A DNA stretch of 18,183 nt from Candidatus Zixiibacteriota bacterium (GTDB taxonomy: Bacteria; SM23-81), in the NCBI GenBank assembly GCA_030628225.1, contig DAOVRJ010000014.1:1-18183 (forward strand), in the 5' to 3' direction. This document shows, one piece after another, positions 7,147 through 15,117 of the stretch (the stretch's first letter is position 1; each line of letters starts with the position of its first letter). The notes under the pieces are model-generated. The model saw nothing but the letters and a program-made list of their open reading frames with translations. It was not told the DNA's origin and ran no database searches. A program made the position numbers and the translations under genes.

Positions 7147-7465
7147 GCTGACCGAACGACAGGAGGAACTGTTAGAGAAGCTGGCCCACCGGGTGGTTGC
7201 CCTGCGGGTCTCGGCCATGGCCATCTTTCTGCTGGAGTCGACCAAGCCGCTGAGCTTTTTAGGCAGCCAGGTGCTGGTATTCTTCAATCCCATCATCCAG
7301 TCCGTTTTCAACTTTAAAGATTACGAGACGGTCACGGAGATGATCGAGAATCGCGACAACATCGAATATCTTATCCAGAAAATCGAGCGGCTGCAGGAGG
7401 ATCAAATCCTGAAAGAAAAAGAGATGAAACGAGAGAAAAAGGAGCGAAAAAGGGGGCGTAGATGA
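7136..7465 (+). CDS. Small conserved-looking protein with charged coiled-coil tail
   Basis: A 109-residue protein of unrecognised family. It opens with a helical segment (LTERQEELLEKLAHRVVALR), then a hydrophobic stretch with ESTKPLSFLGSQVLVFFNP (about 34-52) that could bind a membrane surface. After NIEYLIQKIERLQED it ends in a very basic and acidic KEKEMKREKKERKRGRR tail. It starts at the GTG at 7136 inside the end of the upstream gene. Its stop overlaps the ATG of the MutL-type gene in an ATGA arrangement. This tight packing suggests it works with the MutL-type ATPase and the two-helix protein, perhaps as a membrane adaptor; that role is inference. Confidence 0.75.
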   Translation: MGVELTERQEELLEKLAHRVVALRVSAMAIFLLESTKPLSFLGSQVLVFFNPIIQSVFNFKDYETVTEMIENRDNIEYLIQKIERLQEDQILKEKEMKREKKERKRGRR

Positions 7466-9267
7466 CCGAGGATCTCAAGAACATCAAATCGGTGCTGGCC
7501 ACCGATTGTGGCAGTACCACCACCAAGGCTATCCTCATCGAGAAACGGGACGATGAGTATCGGCTCATCGTTCGGGGTGAAGCCCCCACCACTGTGGAGG
7601 CCCCCGTGGAGGATGTGACCAGAGGGGCACTGAATGCTATCCGGGAGGTGGAAGAGCTGTCCGGCCGGACCCTGCTGGACGGGGAGAAGATCATCACCCC
7701 CCAGGAGGGTGATCGGGGCAGCGACCTATTTCTGTCCACCAGCAGCGCCGGCGGCGGCCTGCAGATGATGGTCACCGGTGTGGTCAAGAGCATGACCGCC
7801 GAGAGTGCCGAAAGGGCGGCCCTGGGTGCCGGGGCCATCGTCATGGACGTTCTGGCCTCCAACGACGGCCGTCTACCCCACCAGAGGATTGAGCGCATCC
7901 GGCACCTGCGTCCGGACATGATCCTCCTTTCCGGCGGCATCGACGGGGGAACCATCTCCCATGTGGTGGAACTGGCCGAGCTCATCGAGGCGGCCAATCC
8001 CCAACCGCGCCTGGGTATTGGCTACCAACTGCCCGTCATCTATGCCGGGAACAAGGAGGCCGCTCAGAACATCGAGAAGATCCTTCAGGATAAAACCTCC
8101 CTGGACGTGGTGGATAACCTGCGTCCGGTCCTGGAGCGGGAGAACCTGGGGCCGGCGAGAGAGAAAATCCACGACCTGTTCATGGAGCACGTCATGGCTC
8201 AGGCCCCCGGCTACAACAAGCTGATGTCCTGGACCGATGTGCCCATCATGCCCACCCCGGGCGCCGTGGGCAGCATCATTCAGACCATCGCCGCGGTGGA
8301 GAAAATCCAGGTGGTGGGTGTGGACATCGGCGGTGCCACCACGGATATCTTCTCCGTTTTTCAAAACAAGTTCAACCGCACGGTCAGCGCCAACTTAGGG
8401 ATGAGCTACAGCGTTTCCAACGTGCTGGCCGAGGCCGGCATGGATAATGTCATGCGTTGGGTGCCCTTTGAGATGGGAGAGGCCGACCTGCGCGACAGGA
8501 TCGGCAACAAGATGATCCGGCCCACCACCGTTCCCCAGACCCTGGAGGAGCTCATGATAGAGCAAGCCATCGCCCGGGAGGCGCTGCGCCTGGCTTTTAT
8601 TCAGCACAAGTCCTTTGCCGTTGGGCTCAAGGGGGTTCAGCAGGATCGCAATATCTCGGACACCTTCGACCAGACGGCCTCGGGCCAGACCCTGGTGAAT
8701 ATGATGACCCTGGACATGCTGGTGGGCAGCGGCGGGGTACTTTCCCACGCGCCACGCCGGCAGCAGGCTGCCTTCATGCTCATCGACTCCTTTCTGCCGG
8801 AGGGAATCACTCAATTAGCGGTGGACAGCATCTTCATGATGCCCCAGTTGGGCGTGTTGTCAACGGTTCACAAACAGGCGGCCACGGAAGTGTTCACCAA
8901 TGACTGTCTCATTCGACTGGGAACCTGCATCGCCCCGGTGGGAGCGGGAAAGTCAAACAAGCCCTGCATGAAGATCTCCATCAAGGTGCCCGGCGGAGAA
9001 TCTGTGGAGCGCGAGGTTATGCCCGGGGACCTATTCGTGATCCCCGCCCCTCACGGGGAACCCATCCCTATCTGGGTCGAACCGGCTCGGGGTTTTGACA
9101 TGGGCGCCGGCAAAGGGAAAAAAGTGGAAACCCAAGTACACGGTGGCGTGGTAGGTATCGTTGTGGACGCCAGGGGGCGCCGGCCCTTTGAGCTTCCCGT
9201 CGACCGAGCGGAGAGGGTCAAAAAGCTCCGCGAGTGGAACAAGATAATGGATGCATACCCGGAATAG
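7462..9267 (+). CDS. MutL/GlmL-family ASKHA ATPase (glutamate mutase L-like)
   Basis: A 601-residue protein of the MutL family (PF13941) named after clostridial glutamate mutase L, thought to be a chaperone or reactivator for B12-dependent mutases. ATDCGSTTTKAILIE at residues 13-27 is the first phosphate loop of an actin/Hsp70-type ATPase. VVGVDIGGATTD at 284-295 is a second such loop, and LLSGGIDGGT (155-164) lies between. The C-terminal 110 residues form a glycine-rich extension ending GVVGIVVDARGRRPFELP. It is clearly longer than GlmL-type members of about 460 residues, as I recall them. No mutase subunit gene lies nearby, so the client is unknown. Its ATG overlaps the preceding stop. Confidence 0.88.
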   Translation: MTEDLKNIKSVLATDCGSTTTKAILIEKRDDEYRLIVRGEAPTTVEAPVEDVTRGALNAIREVEELSGRTLLDGEKIITPQEGDRGSDLFLSTSSAGGGLQMMVTGVVKSMTAESAERAALGAGAIVMDVLASNDGRLPHQRIERIRHLRPDMILLSGGIDGGTISHVVELAELIEAANPQPRLGIGYQLPVIYAGNKEAAQNIEKILQDKTSLDVVDNLRPVLERENLGPAREKIHDLFMEHVMAQAPGYNKLMSWTDVPIMPTPGAVGSIIQTIAAVEKIQVVGVDIGGATTDIFSVFQNKFNRTVSANLGMSYSVSNVLAEAGMDNVMRWVPFEMGEADLRDRIGNKMIRPTTVPQTLEELMIEQAIAREALRLAFIQHKSFAVGLKGVQQDRNISDTFDQTASGQTLVNMMTLDMLVGSGGVLSHAPRRQQAAFMLIDSFLPEGITQLAVDSIFMMPQLGVLSTVHKQAATEVFTNDCLIRLGTCIAPVGAGKSNKPCMKISIKVPGGESVEREVMPGDLFVIPAPHGEPIPIWVEPARGFDMGAGKGKKVETQVHGGVVGIVVDARGRRPFELPVDRAERVKKLREWNKIMDAYPE

Positions 9268-9269
9268 TT

Positions 9270-9440
9270 GAGAGTTCAGAGAGTTTGGAGAGTTTGGAGA
9301 GTTTAAAGTCCTGAGAGGTCTGAGAGTTTGGAGAAGTATGAGAGTTTAGAGAGATTGTTATCTATGATTTTCGTTAGTTCTTAACACGCTCAACTCGCCT
9401 AACTCTCTAAACTCATTAAACTCCCTCAACTCTCTAAACT
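9270..9440. repeat. Large foldback of 9-bp repeats (GAGAGTTNN against AACTCTCNN)
   Basis: Directly after the MutL-type stop, 9-mers of GAGAGTTNN type run from 9270 to 9305 (four units). After seven other bases, five more run from 9313 to 9357 (several degenerate). About 25 bases later the complementary AACTCTCNN form runs from 9383 to 9440 (six units plus part). The arms could pair into a long imperfect hairpin. It separates the MutL-type gene from the 376-aa gene and could attenuate, pause or stabilise the transcript. A factor-independent terminator is not obvious, though TTTTTTA follows at 9440-9446. Confidence 0.85.
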
Positions 9441-9497
9441 TTTTTATAGATTCTTATGAAGACCATAACTTAAAAGAATAGCGAAAGGAGGCCGTCT

Positions 9498-10628
9498 GTG
9501 GCCCATGCTTATACGCCAGGATTAAGGGTCGCCGAGAGAACTTTGCTTCGCAAGGAACGCCGGCTGCCCCTTCCGGGAACGGTGATGGTTAAAGAGGGTG
9601 ACCAGGTCAACGCGGATCAGGTGGTGGCCAAAACCGATCTGCCTGGCAACGTACAGCCCATCAACGTGGCCAACCTCCTGAGCATTGAGCCCGTGGATAT
9701 CAAGGAGTTCATGCTCAAGGAAGAGGGCGATGCTATCGAGAAAGACGAGCCCCTGGCCCGCAGCGCCGGTTTCTTCGGCATGTTCAAGAACACCTACAAA
9801 TCCTCGGTTTCGGGAACGGTGGAGAGCATCTCGGATGTAACCGGTCAGGTGCTTATCCGCGAGGCACCTATCCCCGTAGAGGTGCAAGCTTACATCGATG
9901 GGGTGGTGACCGAGGTTTTCTCCAATGAGGGAGTTGCCGTGGAGACGACGGCCTCCTTCATCCAGGGAATCTTCGGGCTGGGCGGCGAGGCCTACGGCGA
10001 GCTGGCCATGGCCTGCTCCGGCCCCGATGAGATTCTCACCGAAGCCGGGATCGACGAGGGATGCCGGGGGAAAGTGCTGGTGGGAGGCTCTTTAATAGAG
10101 CTGACCGCATTACGCAAGGCCGTTAAGTTGGGTGCAAAAGGGGTGGTTGTGGGCGGATTCAACAACCAGGACGTCAAGGAAATCCTGGGGTACGATTTGG
10201 GCGTGGCCATCACCGGCGCCGAGGACATGGGCACCACGCTGATGATCACCGAGGGCTTCGGCAAGATCGGCATGGCCGAGAGAACATTCCAGTTGTTGAA
10301 GAACCTGGAGGGCAAGAGGGCCTCCATAAACGGCGCCACCCAGATCCGGGCGGGCGTCATTCGTCCGGAGGTGGTTATTCCTCTGCAGAAGGCAGTCGAT
10401 AAGAAAGAGGTGCAGGAGAAGCGCGCCGCCAGCGAAGGTTTGGTCATCGGCAGCCAGGTTCGACTTATCCGCCAGCCCTATTTCGGCATGATGGCCGAGG
10501 TGACCGGCCTTCCCGCTCCGCTGCAGGAGCTGCCCACCGAGGGCAAGGTGCGAGTGTTGGAGGTGAAGCTGGAGAGCGGCGATAAAGTCATCATGCCCCG
10601 GGCCAACGTGGAGCTCATCGAGAGGTAG
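9498..10628 (+). CDS. MutL-adjacent protein with barrel-sandwich and KOW-like segments
   Basis: A 376-residue soluble protein. Residues about 20-150 read like two barrel-sandwich hybrid halves (LPLPGTVMVKEGDQVNADQV and KSSVSGTVESISDVTGQVL), similar to lipoyl or RnfC-type folds. No biotin or lipoyl lysine motif is seen. A middle alpha/beta part (about 165-300) includes GKVLVGGSLIELTALRKAV and GAKGVVVGGF. The tail (about 316-376) resembles a NusG-type KOW segment: GSQVRLIRQPYFGMMAEVTG. It starts at the GTG at 9498, with AAAGGAGG optimally placed. From memory, similar proteins occur beside MutL-type genes in other bacteria, which would suggest a joint role; no function is known to me. An intrinsic terminator follows the gene. 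Confidence 0.8.
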   Translation: MAHAYTPGLRVAERTLLRKERRLPLPGTVMVKEGDQVNADQVVAKTDLPGNVQPINVANLLSIEPVDIKEFMLKEEGDAIEKDEPLARSAGFFGMFKNTYKSSVSGTVESISDVTGQVLIREAPIPVEVQAYIDGVVTEVFSNEGVAVETTASFIQGIFGLGGEAYGELAMACSGPDEILTEAGIDEGCRGKVLVGGSLIELTALRKAVKLGAKGVVVGGFNNQDVKEILGYDLGVAITGAEDMGTTLMITEGFGKIGMAERTFQLLKNLEGKRASINGATQIRAGVIRPEVVIPLQKAVDKKEVQEKRAASEGLVIGSQVRLIRQPYFGMMAEVTGLPAPLQELPTEGKVRVLEVKLESGDKVIMPRANVELIER

Positions 10629-10691
10629 GGGATGCGGGCGAATGGCGAGCTCTCTGAGAATTGGTGGGCGTTTCTGAGACAGTTGACAGAT

Positions 10692-10723
10692 AAGGCGGTC
10701 CGCGAGAGGGCCGCCTTTTTGTT
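10692..10723 (+). terminator. Strong intrinsic terminator
   Basis: AAGGCGGTC (10692-10700) pairs with GGCCGCCTT (10709-10717) across the loop CGCGAGAG, with one G-T pair. The stem runs straight into TTTTTGTTT. It lies 64 bases after the 376-aa gene and only 18 bases before the next ATG, so it marks the end of the MutL-type gene run. Confidence 0.9.
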
Positions 10724-10740
10724 TGGGGGGGAGGACAATC

Positions 10741-11253
10741 ATGGTTTTATTAATTTTAGTGATTCTGGGAGTTGCGGCCTTCTCCTTTTATAAGGGTTAT
10801 ATTCTGGTGGGTTTTGTCTGTCTTTTGGGGTTTTCGCGGAAATATGGTTGGCCAGCACTCATTTTTACTTCCGTCTATCTTTTTTACAAAGGAGACTTCA
10901 TTGTAGGGGCACTACCAATTGCCTTGATTATTTGGAATATTTATGGTTTGGTGCTCATGAGTAGAAAAGGAAAGGATACAGGTTGGACCGCTTTGGTTCA
11001 TGAATCATATAAATATTGTAGAAAAGGCGATTATTGGAAATCAATTGAGTTAGCCGAAAAAGCTTTAGAACTCAATCCGAGAGCTTCAGAAGCTTGGCGT
11101 TTGATCGGTAATGCCTATGAATTCTTAGGTGATGAAAGGGAAGAAAGTGGCAACTCAGATGAAGCCGTGAATTTTCACAAGAAAGCCACGGAGGCTTGGA
11201 ATAAGGCTAAGGAAATTAATCCGGAAATTATGATTCCGGGTTATCATGAATAA
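10741..11253 (+). CDS. Membrane protein with C-terminal TPR
   Basis: A 170-residue protein. The first 72 residues or so are hydrophobic and hold about three membrane segments, two of them followed by YKG. From about residue 87 (LVHESYKYCRKGDYWKSIEL) a TPR-like helical repeat unit faces the cytoplasm or periplasm, ending with WNKAKEINPEIMIPGYHE. I start it at the ATG at 10741, with GGGGAGGA upstream, rather than at an upstream TTG inside the terminator tail. Codon use is strikingly A/T-rich (many AAA, GAA, TTA and ATT codons) compared with the G/C-rich genes on both sides. This fits recent acquisition together with the next gene. Confidence 0.8.
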   Translation: MVLLILVILGVAAFSFYKGYILVGFVCLLGFSRKYGWPALIFTSVYLFYKGDFIVGALPIALIIWNIYGLVLMSRKGKDTGWTALVHESYKYCRKGDYWKSIELAEKALELNPRASEAWRLIGNAYEFLGDEREESGNSDEAVNFHKKATEAWNKAKEINPEIMIPGYHE

Positions 11254-11346
11254 CAAAATCGACATAACATAACTTACCAACTATTGGGGACATTCCAAGG
11301 AAAATGTTTCCCTAGCCTCAGAATTGCGGAAGAAGGAGAGTTTTAG

Positions 11347-12264
11347 ATGAAAACTGAAAAAACAGTACGATTTTACAAACCAATTCCTTTGCCTTCGGAC
11401 AGGGATGCAGTCGAGTACCGATTTCCCTTTGCTGTCATAGATTCTTCTCTCATAGGAAAACCAGAAGAGGAGAGCGAAACAAGTCACCATTCTATTAAAG
11501 TGACTATCACCGGAACACTCGCCGCTTGTTGGGGATTTGGTCGTACGGAGAGTGATCCAGTTCTTGAAAAAGTTCTATTCGAATACGGTAAACGGCACAT
11601 TGTTGAAAAATTACACGACGGTATCTTAAGTGATAAAGAAGAACTTTTACTTGCAACTGGGAATCAGCCAAATGAATGTCCGTTCGACCCTTCTAGAATT
11701 TCAGAACCAAGTGGAACAAGTATCAAGGTTCCAATTCACACAAAGGGCCTAATGCAGTACCCGGAACAGAATCAACGTGCCGAAATACTAATTGAGCGCA
11801 GAGATTACATTAATGCAATATTTAAGGAAAGACACGGCTCCAAGCTGTTGCTAATAAACGAAGAAAGACCACTATTACACTTCTTTCGAGAAGCTAATTC
11901 TGAGGATGAATTTACCTCTCGAGTCATTGCTCTGGCAAACATTGTGGGGAATCTTAACATTGACATTTTAAGAAAAATAACGGGTATCAGTGATACACAA
12001 GTGAAATCAATTTCTTTATTAGACGCCTATTTGAAACCTATCGGTGGAAACTACGAAACCATAATTTCAATCTTTAGAAATTTAAACAGAATTCGACAAG
12101 GATATCCCGTTCACCAAGATAATGCTGAAGTAGTAAGAGCTTACAAATTCTTTGAAATAGATTATCCAATAGAGCACTATAATAACGTTTGGACGGAATT
12201 ATTGGAGAGGTGCTTATCAGCTTTAAAAAGTCTTCTTGAAATTGTAAAAAAAGAAACCAGATAA
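11347..12264 (+). CDS. Unknown A/T-rich accessory protein, possible HEPN-like tail
   Basis: A 305-residue soluble protein of no family I recognise. It starts at the ATG at 11347 behind GAAGGAGAG. The N-terminal 160 residues are mixed, with SIKVTITGTLAACWGFG near residue 50. From about residue 180 it is all-helical. The tail NLNRIRQGYPVHQDN (245-259) carries R250-x5-H256, then VWTELLERCLSALKSLLEIV (281-300). This order resembles the end of HEPN domains, where an Rx4-6H motif forms an RNase site, but it could be chance. Its base composition is A/T-rich like the gene before it, with 93 bases between them. The pair may be cargo of a small island. Confidence 0.65.
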   Translation: MKTEKTVRFYKPIPLPSDRDAVEYRFPFAVIDSSLIGKPEEESETSHHSIKVTITGTLAACWGFGRTESDPVLEKVLFEYGKRHIVEKLHDGILSDKEELLLATGNQPNECPFDPSRISEPSGTSIKVPIHTKGLMQYPEQNQRAEILIERRDYINAIFKERHGSKLLLINEERPLLHFFREANSEDEFTSRVIALANIVGNLNIDILRKITGISDTQVKSISLLDAYLKPIGGNYETIISIFRNLNRIRQGYPVHQDNAEVVRAYKFFEIDYPIEHYNNVWTELLERCLSALKSLLEIVKKETR

Positions 12265-12467
12265 AAGCTGACATCCAATTAAGGCCCCCCCAAAATGCTC
12301 ACCACCACCCTCAACCTCAGCGCTTTGCACGGATATGTGTATGGCCGCCGGACAAACCAGTATATCAAGCCGATCGCTAAATTATCCTCGACCAAATGTC
12401 TTCAGCACTGCGCAAAAACGCAAAATGCTGCCAGACGGTCATCTCTAAAAAAGGGAGAGGACAAATC

Positions 12468-13160
12468 ATGAGCTCATTCGCCAAAAACCTTCTGTTGTTG
12501 GCATTGGCCGCATCCTTTGTAGCCCTGGGCTGCGGTCAGCAGGCATCGTGGGAAGAGCTGATGAATCAATCTGATGTGCTCTATCAACAGGGACAATATC
12601 CGGAAGCGATCAAAATTCTCCAAAAAGCAGTAAAAGTTGCCGAAAAGACCTTTGGACCAGACCATCCCAATGTGGCCACCTCTCTGAATAACCTGGCCAC
12701 CCTCTATTCGGCCCAGGGCCAATACGCGCAGGCCACGACCCTCTGCAAACAGGCGCTGGCAATCAGCGAACTGGCCCTGGGAGAAGATCATCCGGCCCTG
12801 GCCAGAGACCTGAACAATCTGGCGGCGACATACAGAGCCCAGGGTTTATACGAAGAAGCCGAGCCGCTCTACAAACAATCCCTGACACTATGCGAAAAAG
12901 CATACGGCCATGACGATCCCAATGTGATAACCCCGCTGATCAATCTGGCAGAATTTTACGCATCCCGGAATAAATATGAACAGGCTGAGCCCCTCTACCT
13001 GTGGGCATTGACAATATATGAACAAAACCTCGAGCCGGACCATCCCGATATGGTCATTGTGCTGGAGAACATAGCGGAGTTTTACCGGAAAATGGAAAAA
13101 GAAAGCGAGGCGATAAAAATGAATGAACGCGCGCAGGCAATTCGCAGCAAAAACCAGTGA
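12468..13160 (+). CDS. TPR lipoprotein, kinesin-light-chain-type repeats
   Basis: A 230-residue exported protein. The signal peptide ends FVALGCGQQ with Cys22 as the probable lipidated residue; the lipobox VALGC is slightly off the ideal consensus. From about residue 40 to the end run four or five 42-residue TPR units of the kinesin-light-chain type, with recurring phrases such as DHPNVATSLNNLATLYSAQG and YEEAEPLYKQSL. Such repeats bind peptides or proteins, and the partner here is unknown. The ATG at 12468 has GGGAGAGG upstream. A longer frame from 12396 would add a non-signal stretch. Composition returns to the G/C-richer norm. It runs into the racemase gene with an eight-base gap. Confidence 0.85.
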   Translation: MSSFAKNLLLLALAASFVALGCGQQASWEELMNQSDVLYQQGQYPEAIKILQKAVKVAEKTFGPDHPNVATSLNNLATLYSAQGQYAQATTLCKQALAISELALGEDHPALARDLNNLAATYRAQGLYEEAEPLYKQSLTLCEKAYGHDDPNVITPLINLAEFYASRNKYEQAEPLYLWALTIYEQNLEPDHPDMVIVLENIAEFYRKMEKESEAIKMNERAQAIRSKNQ

Positions 13161-13168
13161 GGAGAAAG

Positions 13169-13870
13169 ATGGCCCAACACATCGGCATCGTGGCCTGCAG
13201 CGCTGAGGGCGCTGCTCTCTGCTATCGCACCATTTGTCTGGAGGGGTCCGATCTGTTAGGGAAACACTCCCACCCCCAGGTCACCATGCACACCCATTCC
13301 CTCGGCGAATACATGGCCTGCATCGAGACGGGCAACTGGGGCGGCGTGGCCAAGCTGATGTTGTCCTCGGCGGATAAGATCGCCAGGGCCGGCGCGGACT
13401 TTCTCATCTGTCCCGACAACACTATCCACCAGGCCTTCGACCTGGTGGTGGAGCAATCACCCCTGCCCTGGCTGCACATCGCCGAGGAGGTCGCCATGGA
13501 GGCGAAACGACGAGGCTATCACCGTCTGGGTATCCTGGGCACGCGCTATCTGATGGAAGGTCCCGTTTATCCCGAAAAGCTCGCGGACATGTACCTGGCC
13601 TATTCCATCCCCGGGCCGGAGGATCGGGGACGCATCAGTGAGATCATTTTCGATGAATTAGTCACTGGCCTTTTCAGGGATGAATCCCGTGCTTTTTTCA
13701 ATCAAGTTATCGAACGACTGAAAAACAACGGCTGCGATGCAGTGATTCTTGGCTGCACGGAAATCCCTCTTTTGGTCAGGGAAGAAAATTCGCCCTTGCC
13801 CATATTGGATTCCACACGACTGCTGGCCAAAGCGGCCTTGAGGAAAGCCACAAGCGCGACACCCTCGTGA
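13169..13870 (+). CDS. Aspartate/glutamate racemase family protein
   Basis: A 233-residue member of the Asp/Glu racemase family (YgeA/RacX-like), which inverts amino acids using two cysteines. GILGTRYLMEG (121-131) and ILGCTEIPLL (193-202), with second catalytic Cys196, are clear. The first site reads CPDNTIH: Cys81 lies two residues before Asn84-Thr85 with Pro-Asp between. In YgeA-type enzymes the order is C-T-N-T and in MurI C-N-T. Catalysis may therefore be altered, or a subfamily variant. I start at the ATG at 13169 rather than at the GTG overlapping the previous stop, because GAGGAG fits it and MAQHIGIVACSAEGA is the family N-terminus. The next frame begins in its last codons. Confidence 0.85.
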   Translation: MAQHIGIVACSAEGAALCYRTICLEGSDLLGKHSHPQVTMHTHSLGEYMACIETGNWGGVAKLMLSSADKIARAGADFLICPDNTIHQAFDLVVEQSPLPWLHIAEEVAMEAKRRGYHRLGILGTRYLMEGPVYPEKLADMYLAYSIPGPEDRGRISEIIFDELVTGLFRDESRAFFNQVIERLKNNGCDAVILGCTEIPLLVREENSPLPILDSTRLLAKAALRKATSATPS

Positions 13871-13902
13871 GAAAACGTGATTTTTTACAGTTAGGAATCC
13901 CT

Positions 13903-14979
13903 ATGCAAAGATGTCAGCGCTGTATCATGCCCGGCATTCCGAGATTGATCACGCTCGATGAGGATGGCATCTGTCATCAGTGTCGGAACTACCGGCCCAT
14001 TCGCATGAAGGGAGAAAAGGAACTCATAACACTGCTGGATTCACACAGAAAAAGAAAGAGCGAATATGATTGCATCGTCACTGTCAGCGGGGGCAGAGAC
14101 AGCGCGTTTACTCTACTGAAGCTGGTGAAAGACTATAAGCTGAAAGTCCTGGCCGTGAATTACGAAAATCCCTTCGCCGATGACCAGGCCAAAGCCAACA
14201 TTAAAAACATGATCAAGAAATTGAGTGTAGATCTTGTCCAATTCAAATTTGGGAATAACATTCACGAAAAAATCTTGAAAAACAACATAATAGCCTGGTT
14301 TCACAAACCATCCCCGGCCATGGTCCCTGTCATCTGCGTCGGGTGCAAAATCATCTGGCCACGAATCATGAAGATCGCCAAGGAACATAACATACGCTGT
14401 ATTGTCAATGGCGGAAATCCCTATGAATACACGTCTTTCAAAAAAGAGCTTCTGGGAGTGAACCAAAATGCAGGTTTGGTATCGGCATACTTTTTCAACA
14501 TCTTTCGTTTAGCGAGAGAGGCTCTCCATAATCTCTCATATCTGAAACCGAAATACCTGCCGTTCACCATCAAGGGTTTTCTCTTCGCCAACCAATACGC
14601 CATCGGCTCACGCCTTTTGGGCTTCAAACTGGACAAAATAGATCTGTTCCACTACATCACCTGGAACGAAGATGAAGTCCTCACCAGGATACAGAACGAA
14701 TTGGACTGGCAGCCCCCCGCTGATCTCGTTTCTACCTGGAGATTTGACTGTCGCCTGTCGCTTCTCAAGGATTTCATGTATTTGACGTGCCTGGGAGTCA
14801 CCGAGAAAGACGACTTTTACTCCAAGCTGGTCAGAGAGTCCAAGATGTCCCGGAGAGAAGCTCTGCAGAGAATAGAAAAGGAAAACGAGTTGCACGTGGA
14901 TGTCATCGAGGATATATTCCATCAATTGGGAATAGAAGATATCGATGTCTCTCGGTGGTACGAGAAAAACGTCCACTGA
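13903..14979 (+). CDS. PP-loop N-acetyl-sugar amidotransferase-like protein (PseA/WbpG-like)
   Basis: A 358-residue ATP-pyrophosphatase of the type that, with a HisH/HisF-like ammonia source, turns an acetamido sugar into an acetamidino sugar for O-antigen or flagellar glycans. The N-terminus MQRCQRCIMPGIPR and later GICHQCRNY give a four-cysteine zinc-type knuckle (C4, C7, C24, C27). VSGGRDS (61-67) is the PP-loop that binds ATP. ICVGCK near residue 135 adds another CxxC pair. The family start is the ATG at 13903, behind TTAGGA. A GTG at 13867 overlapping the racemase stop would add 12 residues. No HisH/HisF partners are in view, so the substrate and nitrogen donor are not certain. It precedes a methyltransferase and glycosyltransferase, consistent with surface-sugar work. 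Confidence 0.8.
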   Translation: MQRCQRCIMPGIPRLITLDEDGICHQCRNYRPIRMKGEKELITLLDSHRKRKSEYDCIVTVSGGRDSAFTLLKLVKDYKLKVLAVNYENPFADDQAKANIKNMIKKLSVDLVQFKFGNNIHEKILKNNIIAWFHKPSPAMVPVICVGCKIIWPRIMKIAKEHNIRCIVNGGNPYEYTSFKKELLGVNQNAGLVSAYFFNIFRLAREALHNLSYLKPKYLPFTIKGFLFANQYAIGSRLLGFKLDKIDLFHYITWNEDEVLTRIQNELDWQPPADLVSTWRFDCRLSLLKDFMYLTCLGVTEKDDFYSKLVRESKMSRREALQRIEKENELHVDVIEDIFHQLGIEDIDVSRWYEKNVH

Positions 14980-15117
14980 ACTTCGAAGAGGAAAACACAT
15001 GCCTGCGCAAACACCATCCCTGCCCGCCTTTTAGACTTCCATCCCGTTACTGCGCAGCGCTCGGAGACCCGGCCGATCATGCGGCTCTTTATCGAAAAGC
15101 AGTGAGAGCATGTGCAG

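Noticed and set aside
10683-10711. TTGACA as a promoter for the A/T-rich genes
   Set aside because: No acceptable -10 sequence lies 16-18 bases downstream, and the terminator stem occupies that place.
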